64,000 bases of DNA. Origin: Bidens hawaiensis. Taxonomy: Eukaryota > Streptophyta > Magnoliopsida > Asterales > Asteraceae. The notes under the pieces are model-generated. The model saw only the letters and a program-made list of their open reading frames with translations. It did no database searches and was not told the DNA's origin. Made by a program: the position numbers and the translations under genes. The stretch is taken from the NCBI GenBank assembly GCA_021521415.1, contig JAIQDT010005823.1, positions 1 to 64,000 of the forward strand. The letters are read 5' to 3'. Shown piece by piece: positions 56,373 through 64,000 of the stretch (position 1 is the stretch's first letter; every line of letters starts with the position of its first letter).

Positions 56373-59300
56373 CACTACAAGAAAAAGCCTTATTAGCGGC
56401 GCCAAAAGTCGCCGCTAATAGTCACGATTATCGCCGCTAATACTATTAGCGATTAGTGGCGACATGTCGCAGCTAATAAGTTGCCGCTAAAAAATCGTCG
56501 CTAATAACCCATCATCGCCGCTGATAGTTGAGTGTCGCTACTATAATATGTCGCCACTAATAGTGTGTAGTCGCTAATAAATTGGTTTCGCCGCTGATAA
56601 CATTGTATTTAGGGTTGTCGCCGCTAATAGTGTGTCCTCGCTGCTAATAATAGCAGACGTGCAATCCAGCACGTGCTCACTTTTCAGTTCCTGTCCTGTC
56701 CCGTTTTCCTGCATTCCATGATAATTTTCAGATTTTCGAAACCACACGATTCCAAAAATTTTCATACACGTATATCATAAGCTAAAACACCGTCTAGATA
56801 GTTAAGGTAAAACGCAAAAACAACCGTTTAAAACATAACAATCGTCTAGATAGTTCAAAATACTTTCATTCTTTCTCATCCATGTCATCTTGTGTCACAC
56901 CCTCACCAAAGGCGGCGGAACATGTCGAGGTGTAACGATTGTCCATAAGCACATGACACTAATTAAAGTGACAGTATTTAATAAACTCATTTCATTTCAC
57001 AACATCGAAAATGTCACATAACAATTATCCATAAAATAACCATAAACAAGATATCACAAAATATGGCAAATTGATATTGTTCATTTTTACTAATATCCTA
57101 AGGTCTTTGATGTCGTTTTCTTCACAATCATAAATCAACCAAGATGCAAACCTGCAACATTTCATAAAATAAAGTTTGTCAACACAAAGGTCGGTGAGCA
57201 GTTCATAAGTTTAATCATATTAGTATATAATAAAGATAGCCACAAAACTTGCATACGAAACGATAAATAAAACTGGTAATTTGGATAAATAGATATCGCT
57301 AAACACATTAGCGACACCTAGCTATAAGGGGATGCCAAATAGTCTAGGATTTTATAGTTATCGTTAATTGCATTACGTTAACGACACCTTGCTATAAGGG
57401 GATGCCAAATAGTCTAGGATTTTATAGTTCCACCAACCAAAAGCGATAAACACATAGGCATATAAGCATAGAACACCAAATCGAGCAATTATTTAGGTAA
57501 AGTATACAACTACGTTTGTGGTTTAAGATTCAAATATAAAGCATTTTGTTGAATAAGTATGAAATGTCACCCCCAAAATAAAAGATGGAAAATGGGGTAT
57601 GAAGTACTCACCTTCAAGTGGTAAACTTGAAAGATGATAATTTGGAGATTTGTCGGAACGACGAGTTTAACGCACAATGCCTAAAAAGAAAAGAAGTCTT
57701 GAATTTAGAAAGGTTGTCTTGAAGGTCTTTAAACAAAATAAATATTGAGAAATGTAAATAATTAAAGTTCAAGGTTTAAAATGTGACTATTTAAGAATTT
57801 ATAATAATAATCCTTTAAAAATGTAAGTTTGCTCGAAACCGGGTTAAAGTATCTAACCTTAATATTTACTCAACCTATGTTAAGTAATAAGGTGGGTAAA
57901 ATGCAAGAATGCAAATCCCTTTGGAATAAAGATACTAAAACGGGTTTTTTTTATCGAGTGTTCGGGTTGTCGGTTCGGATCTTGATAATTGGTCAAACCC
58001 AAAGTCAACTTTCCAAAATATTGAATGTTATGAGATAACTCAATAAAATTTAATAAGACTTAACCAAGTATGTAGTTCCATTGTTTTAGAACTAACAACG
58101 CACGTTAAGCGAGTGTTCGGTTTTGTCGGTCCAAACTTTGTTATGAGATCAAGTTGGATCCAACATTTCTAAGTACTTAAGAAAATATTTAAAAATCAAT
58201 TTGTAACTATTTTTAAAGAAATATACAAGTCTTGATGGCTAAAAAAAACACACTTGTGTGTCTTAAGCGAGCAAGAATCGGTTTGGTTCGGTTTCCATCT
58301 CACAACAAGTTCATAGATGGTTTCCACATGTCCAAACACTAAATAACTTGTATAATAATGTACAAATAAAAAAATACCAAAAGTTAACAATAAAGTCTTT
58401 AAACAAAAGTTCGGTTTTCGGTTCGGATCGTATTTCGGGTTAAGACCGAGGTAAGATTCTACAAACCCATAACCATAGAATTTGTAAAAATGATTTTAGA
58501 AACTTAAATCTAACACTAAGTATGTTTAAACAAACAAAACTAGTAACAAAGTTCGGTTTACGGTTTAGAGCTATTTACGGTTAAACCGAAGCATAGACTT
58601 TTAAAAACCCATAACCATGGAACTTTAACATGACCAACAAACTAAAATAAGCAAGATTAATATGTATGAACAAGTTATATAGATGTATATATATCAAGGA
58701 CACGAAGTCCACCATGAAGCCTTGCCTTATGGGGTCCGAAACCTCACCGACCGGAATCGGAGAAGTAACTACCAAAGGTAAACAAGGGGTTTATATTATA
58801 TATATGTTGCACAACCATAAACAAGTATTAATAAGGCTACATAAACTAATTAAGATGAAAGACCAAAATCCTTCAAGAACACTTAAGAAGATAACCTTGA
58901 ATCTTTGATATTTGAGAGAGTTTTTTTTTTTTTGGGAGTTGTAGCAAGGGAAAATGAAGACGAAAGGTGGTGTATATATAGGATAATGTTGGTGGTCAAA
59001 TATGGGTGAGAGATACAAGAGTTTTCATGCAAAATGGATCAAGACAAAAACACAAAACAACAAAAAAATAAATAAATAATAAATAAATAAAAATAAAAAT
59101 AAAAATAAAAATAGGATGTTTTCAAGACCCAACAAGTGTGAAACAATATTGTAACATAAATCCATCATTTTGATTATAACATAAGCTTCGGTTTACAAAT
59201 CGGGTCGGTTTACATAATAAACAAATACAAAAACGAATACCAACAAGACCCGAAATTGACGAATGTTACATCTTGGTCGAAAAGATCATCATTATTCCTT

Positions 59301-59889
59301 GATACCTTGTTCGATGAGGCCGAGGCATTATGTTGTGAAATACGAGCTAGAAATTCGGGTCGTTAAAAATTCGATCAAGTTGAGCCTATAAGTAAAAAGA
59401 ATAATTAATTACCAACATGTATGGGTTAAAATTACTGAAAAGAGGAAGATGGCCGGAGTGGTGGCCGGCGTGGGAGTGGTGGCAGAAGTGGTGGCCGTCG
59501 TTGGAGAAGGAGAGGACCTCGATGACAAAACAAACACCAAATTAGCGAGAAAAGAGGAAGATGAAGATGGAGGTGGATATAAAACATACCCTAGCTAGCC
59601 GGCGGCGACGATGGAGACGAGATAACACACTATTAGCCGGCGGCGACGAAGGAGAGGACCGGCGATGTTGGAGACAAGAGAGAAGCTTTGATGAGTGGCC
59701 AGAAAATACAGGGAAAGGGATTATATTTTTCCGGGTTGTGATAACACACTATTAGTGGCGACATTTTCACGGAGAAACCCTAGCCCTTGGATCAAATCAA
59801 CTATCGACGACCCAGATTTGTTTCCACGCGGATCATGGATAGTCGCCGCTAATAGCCTTGTCGCCGCTAATATGGCTTTTTTTGTAGTG
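56373..59889. mobile_element. Non-autonomous CACTA (En/Spm) element
   Basis: It begins CACTACAAGAAAAA and ends TTTTTTTGTAGTG, flanked by ATA on both sides (56370-56372 and 59890-59892), the 3-bp duplication of CACTA elements. Subterminal regions carry many copies of CGCCGCTAATA in both orientations, up to about 56650 on the left and from 59740 on the right; these are likely transposase-binding sites. A solo LTR accounts for 2.4 kb, leaving an element of about 1.1 kb without a transposase gene. A GTGGCCGG-rich G/C stretch lies at 59450-59680. Confidence 0.93.
56893..59270 (-). mobile_element. Gypsy solo LTR, antisense, inside the CACTA element
   Basis: It starts TGTCACACCC and ends CGAATGTTACA, flanked by TCTTG (56888-56892 and 59271-59275). 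It is related to the LTR at 25141-27853. It contains a two-copy repeat of about 85 bp (57300-57425, with GCTATAAGGGGATGCC) and A/T-rich runs. Small frames inside it are not genes. Confidence 0.93.
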
Positions 59890-59892
59890 ATA

Positions 59893-61123
59893 GATGTAAT
59901 ATAATACGCTGACATGGACAATGTACGTGTCAAAAATTGACACGCAGTCAAATTTTGTTGACATTTTTTTATTGGATTAGTTTCATGTATACCTTTACAA
60001 ATATATATACCCAACTAAAAATCATGAAAAACTAGTTACAATTCTTATATGATTTGGGAATATTAGAACTTTGTTAATGATATTATGTTTAAACGTAGGT
60101 CTTTTATGAGCCATAATTCATTAACTTCTTGAATTAATTTACGTTTTCAATTCAGTTCTTACTGTAGCACCCAACGATATGAATTCACTATTTTACTTCT
60201 TGAATTAGTTAATCTTGAATTCACTAACATAGTGTTAGCACTAGATTTTGGTCCTGCGAGAAATCCAAAATCGAACATTTTGTTTAGCAATAAGATAAAC
60301 CACTTGTTTCGGGTATATATAATGTTTTAACTACGTTGTAAGGGCGTATATGTGCCACATAAGGAGAAGAAAATACTAGCAAAAAATTCAAGTTTCAAAA
60401 TTTTTCTCATAAGTTATGTCATATTTGTGTTAAAATTTAACATATGCAGTGACTTTAACGTGTAAAAAATTGTTAAGTGACTTTTGTGAGAAACAACATA
60501 ACTTATGTTGGTTTTTTAATGATATTTGCCCTTTAATAAATGTTAAAATTTGTTATTTTAAATGTAGTGTACGGTAGCTAGGAAACATGGGTTCTTCAAT
60601 GCAGACCCATGTTCCATTCCCACATACAACACTATTTGGGGGGGGGGGGGGGCATGGGTGGTTCAACGAAGGAAGACTTGGGATCTTTGTGCTCTCCTGT
60701 TCAATCCTGAGGACGTCTGGGTTTTACCATCAGTGGACATTCGGACGGGTGAGTTTCTTCGAAACTGAAGATAACTTTGAGACGATTAAAAGCTCTACAC
60801 GGCTGGGTTAGACTAGTTGACGATGGTCTTTTACAGTTAAGTCACCTCGCATGACATATTTAGACAATTCTCTTTGTTATGGCTAAAAAAAGTTAAATGC
60901 TAAAATTTAGAATGGTTTTAAACTTGTTGTATAATGTTAACGAATTTCCCAAATTAGATTCACCTTAAACCACTCCAAAACTGCCACGTGTACCACACAC
61001 ATACCCAAAACAACACCATAACCACCCATAACCCTAAAACCATGATCAATTCCTTCTTCCCATAATATCCCAGACACAAACCACATCCAAAAAAACCTTA
61101 ACTTCCACAAACTCAATCAAACA
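59893..61123. other. Spacer and upstream region of the BAP31-like gene
   Basis: A run of 15 G lies near 60638-60652 inside a short frame (60587-60811) with no recognised domain. A G-box is noted separately. The last 160 bp before the gene is rich in ACCAC/CCATAAC, as plant leaders often are. Confidence 0.5.
60985..60990. promoter_or_regulatory. G-box CACGTG upstream of the BAP31-like gene
   Basis: CCACGTGT lies 134 bp before the ATG. This is the core recognised by plant bZIP and bHLH factors. A single site is only suggestive. Confidence 0.4.
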
Positions 61124-61519
61124 ATGGCAATAGAATGGGTGGTGTTAGGCTACGCGGCAGGCGCCGAAGCAATCATGGTCCTCCTCCTCACCATACCCTG
61201 CCTCGGTCCGCTCCGAAAAGGCTTAATATCCGTCATCCGTAACCTCCTCAAACCCTTCTTATCCGTCGTACCATTCTCATTGTTTTTGTTTATGGATATT
61301 TATTGGAAATACGAAAACCGGCTCGATTGCGAGTCGAATGATTCGTGTACTCCCATGGATCATTTACGACAACAAAAGGCGAACATGAAGAGCCAACGGA
61401 ACTTCTTGTTGATACTCACCGCTTTGGTGTTTTACTGGCTGTTGTTTTCGATGACGAAGATGATGATTACGATTGATCAGTTGAATGCGAGGGTCGAGAA
61501 ATTGAGGAACAGAGAGTGA
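61124..61519 (+). CDS. BAP31-like endoplasmic reticulum membrane protein
   Basis: Complete single-exon gene, 131 residues, ATG in good context (AACAATGGC) and TGA stop. It starts MAIEWVVLGYAAGAEAIMVL. Membrane segments are at about 4-26, 42-60 and 94-112. Conserved blocks include LRKGLISV, NLLKPFLSVVPF, MDIYWKYE and KSQRNFLLI. A short charged C-terminal tail (IDQLNARVEKLRNRE) follows. This is the short plant B-cell-receptor-associated-protein-31-like group. BAP31 proteins sit in the ER and help sort or retain membrane proteins; for the plant short form this is by analogy. The C-terminus lacks a clear KKxx retrieval signal. No defects are seen. Confidence 0.9.
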   Translation: MAIEWVVLGYAAGAEAIMVLLLTIPCLGPLRKGLISVIRNLLKPFLSVVPFSLFLFMDIYWKYENRLDCESNDSCTPMDHLRQQKANMKSQRNFLLILTALVFYWLLFSMTKMMITIDQLNARVEKLRNRE

Positions 61520-62303
61520 GGGGTTAAACTGTTAAATAAACAGTTAAATGAACGATTTTTTTTTATTTATGTGTGAATGTTTGATTATGTTTATTTATTT
61601 AGCTTTGATAGTTTGGTATGTGTTAAATATTTATTTGAGTTTATTTATTATTTATTATTTATAATTTATTAATAAATTTATTTGGCTAATTTTAGTACAA
61701 GTGTTGGATGACAGGCAATGAATTAAATGAACGAACAAGAGCAAATTTATTTATGTTCGCTTATTTGTGTTAATTTAAACGAGCAAGGATATGTTCAGTT
61801 TCTAAACAACAAACATGAACGAGAAAGTCGTTCATTTAAATGTATATGCATGTCCGCTTCTTCGGTTAAAGTAAACGAACACATTAATATGAACAAATCC
61901 CATTTGGTTTGTTTGCATGCTTACTTTCAAGTAATTTTAATTATCAGATAGGTTATTGAAACTCGAGCGTCCACTGGTAAGACCCATTAGACTGTTCTTT
62001 AAGCCCGATAACATTATAAATAATTAAAAAAATTTAATATAATTAATTTGAATCAAAATGCTTGCTTACGTTTATCTTTTGTTAGGAAATAAAATAAACA
62101 CTAATAATACGAAAAACTAATTGTTTTGTGTTGTGAGTTGTGACTTCTGTCCACTAAAAAATAAAACACAATGTACCTTAGTGGGTCTGAAAAGTGGGCT
62201 TTCATGGCTCATCAACTTGGACACTAGTCGTTAGGTTTATTAAATTCTGTTTAGTGGGCTTGGTTCGGTCGGTAAATACAAATAACAAAAAAAGGTTGGC
62301 CTT
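61520..62303. other. Spacer downstream of the BAP31-like gene
   Basis: AT-rich. At 61723-61880 there are scattered GAACGA, TTATTTATGTTCG and AACGAG words in both orientations, as in decayed hAT-type MITEs, but I cannot set borders. No gene is supported. Confidence 0.4.
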
Positions 62304-62311
62304 ACTAGAGG

Positions 62312-62661
62312 TAGAGGTGTTAAAAAAACCGGTTTGGGACCGGTTTTAGGCAAACCCAACCGGTTTGGGTTTAAAACCGGTTTCAGCCAAACCGGTTCCC
62401 AAAACGCTAGTTTCAGGACCGGTTCCCTTTAAAATCTACCAAACCGATTTTAAAACCTAACTGCAAAACCGGTTTAAAGCCGGCTAAAACCAGTTAACCC
62501 GGTTTATAAACCGAACCGATGTGACCAGGCCGGCCTATCTTGTGTCTAAACCGGTTTATAAACCGAACCGGTTTGAGTTGAACCGGTTTTGACCGGCCGT
62601 TGACCAAACCGGTTCGGTTGAAATACCTGGGTTTGGGTAAAACCGGTTTTGTACACCTCTA
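62312..62661. mobile_element. hAT MITE, 350 bp, AACCGGTTT-rich
   Basis: The ends are TAGAGGTGTTAAAA and TTTTGTACACCTCTA. The 8-bp flanks ACTAGAGG are identical (62304-62311 and 62662-62669). The interior is almost entirely AACCGGTTT-like words, making it cryptically repetitive and self-complementary. It has no gene. Confidence 0.92.
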
Positions 62662-62663
62662 AC

Positions 62664-63361
62664 TAGAGGTGCGCAAATCGGGAGAAATACCTGGGTTCGG
62701 GTATTGGAAAATCGGGTATTAACAATACCGGGTCGGGTTCCAGTCCAGGTATTGGCTTGAAAAACCATACCCTGTGTACCGGGTCCGGGTTAGTTATTGA
62801 ACCGGGCATTTGAATACCCTATTTTCGGGTATTAAAAAGGCCTTTTTTTCCTGCATCTTTCTTCTGTCAACGAGCCTTTTTCGTTTTTTTTTCAAACTCC
62901 ATTTTTTTGCATACAAACTTCAAAGTTCATTCAAATATATATAAACAACTAAACAAAGATATAAAAAACATATATTTTTTATGGTTTCAATTGTTGTTTG
63001 GTATATCAAAAGTGTTGTTCTAAACAAGTATTTATATCAAATATATTCTACAAAAAAATATCCGCTGGAGAACGGCTATAGATCTGTTGGCAACCACACA
63101 GACACAAGTGCACAAACATTAATATCCGGGTATGCAAAAAAACCCGATTTAGGGTGGGTTTCAGGTATAACTAGAACCGGGTTTCGGGTATTATTGGGTT
63201 TAGATTGGGTACGAGTTCGGGTTTCAGCATTGAAAGTCATATCCTATCCGTACCCTACCGGTAAAGTTCGGGTTCGGGTATTAAAAACTCGGGTTTAAAA
63301 AAACCTGGTTCTGGGTTTTTTTCAGATCCGGTTTTGAGTTCGGGCTTTTTGTGCACCTCTA
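62664..63361. mobile_element. hAT-like MITE, about 700 bp, with TCGGGTATT-rich ends
   Basis: The ends are TAGAGGTGCGCAAATCGGG and TTTTTGTGCACCTCTA. End regions are full of CGGGTATT and GGGTTCGGGT words. The middle is AT-rich with a 105-codon frame of no recognised domain. Its left end was hit by the 350-bp element, which used ACTAGAGG from this element's border as target. Its own duplication is imperfect (GCCTTAC before, GTCTTAC after). Confidence 0.75.
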
Positions 63362-64000
63362 GTCTTACCGTCTTAGTTTTCTAGTAAGGGGCACATTACA
63401 TTACTATTTGAAATTGTAATTATTGTATGAACTAATAAAGAAAAACTCTAATTGTAGCCGTGGATGTTGATCAACTTGACGGAACCACGTTATATTTTGC
63501 ATAATTTATTTATGGCTTTTGTTTGTGCATATGTGTTTGTATTTCCAATGCATTCCAACTATAATTGATACCTAACACTAGTAACTATCATAAAATTAGG
63601 AAGGCTTGATATCACGTTACACCAGTGAAAGAAATTCTGTATGTTAAACTTGTATCAAACAATCGAGTGACTCCATACAATTTCATGCAATCGCACCTTA
63701 TATATGTGTGTGTTGATTGAAAATTTGAAAGTCTGATATCATCTCGGGAGCATACCAACTCGTGTTCTTATACATAAAAGAGTTTGAATCTCTTTCACTC
63801 GCTATAAATAAACTCTTTAATCTTTTTGAGGATCGATTAAATACTCATACGTGTGTTATATGCGTTTATGCTGATGTTGAAAAAAAAAATTTTATGATGC
63901 AACTATGTAATCAATTTAGAAAAACTAACTATTTTCTTAGATTTTTTTTATTGTTATCATTGTCTATGATATCTTAATACAAGCATATTTTATAATAACG
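63362..64000. other. AT-rich spacer to the window end
   Basis: No gene or element border was recognised. Confidence 0.5.

Noticed and set aside
60587..60811. 74-codon frame with a polyglycine run
   Set aside because: The Gly run comes from a 15-G homopolymer, and no domain or gene context supports it.

Overview
This window is intergenic DNA from a eudicot plant nuclear genome. It is AT-rich, has spliced genes with plant splice sites, and is dominated by nested plant transposons (Ty3/gypsy LTR elements, MULE, CACTA, hAT, PIF/Harbinger-like MITEs, Helitrons, LINE remnants). The long LTRs that start TGTGACACCC or TGTAACA, and the retroelement carrying a 'putative gypsy type transposon' gene, resemble what is common in Asteraceae. 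That family assignment is an inference of low confidence. Nothing bacterial or plasmid-like is present.

Layout. 1-4413: the 3' end of a chromovirus polyprotein (integrase C-terminus plus chromodomain) and its complete 3.5-kb 3' LTR. 4414-12265: a Mutator-like element (MULE) cluster. One decayed, multi-exon transposase gene on the minus strand (FAR1 domain, MULE DDE domain, SWIM finger, two AT-hooks, OTU cysteine-protease domain) is surrounded by six copies of a GC-rich 32-38-bp palindrome. A 1.8-kb giant inverted repeat lies next to it, followed by a second, diverged copy of the MULE 5' region. 12266-23745: Helitrons, LINE relics, LTR fragments and AT-rich spacer. 23831-24803: a two-exon short-chain dehydrogenase/reductase gene broken by one stop codon. 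24962-31000: a MITE split by a 2.7-kb LTR, a Helitron, and a candidate element with a TAGAGTAATTA minisatellite. 31331-31915: an intact EF-hand (calmodulin-like) gene. 33943-34155: a small coiled-coil protein gene with its own TATA box. 34500-39350: stacked MITEs, Helitrons and a SINE. 39461-41605: a truncated Tat-like retroelement. 44156-55146: a structurally complete but non-autonomous Tat-like retroelement (985-bp LTRs, 5-bp target duplication GAATC). It has gag on the minus strand, no pol, and a multi-exon antisense gene with its own TATA box; a 2.0-kb solo LTR of another family is inserted inside it. 56373-59889: a CACTA element split by a 2.4-kb solo LTR. 61124-61519: an intact BAP31-like ER membrane protein gene. 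62312-63361: two nested hAT-like elements.

The three clearly intact host-type genes (CML, small coiled-coil, BAP31-like) are single-exon, independent genes. No pathway links them. Almost everything else is mobile DNA at several stages of decay, and many insertion events can be ordered because target-site duplications are still visible. I worked by eye, so exact identities, ages and family names are unverified.
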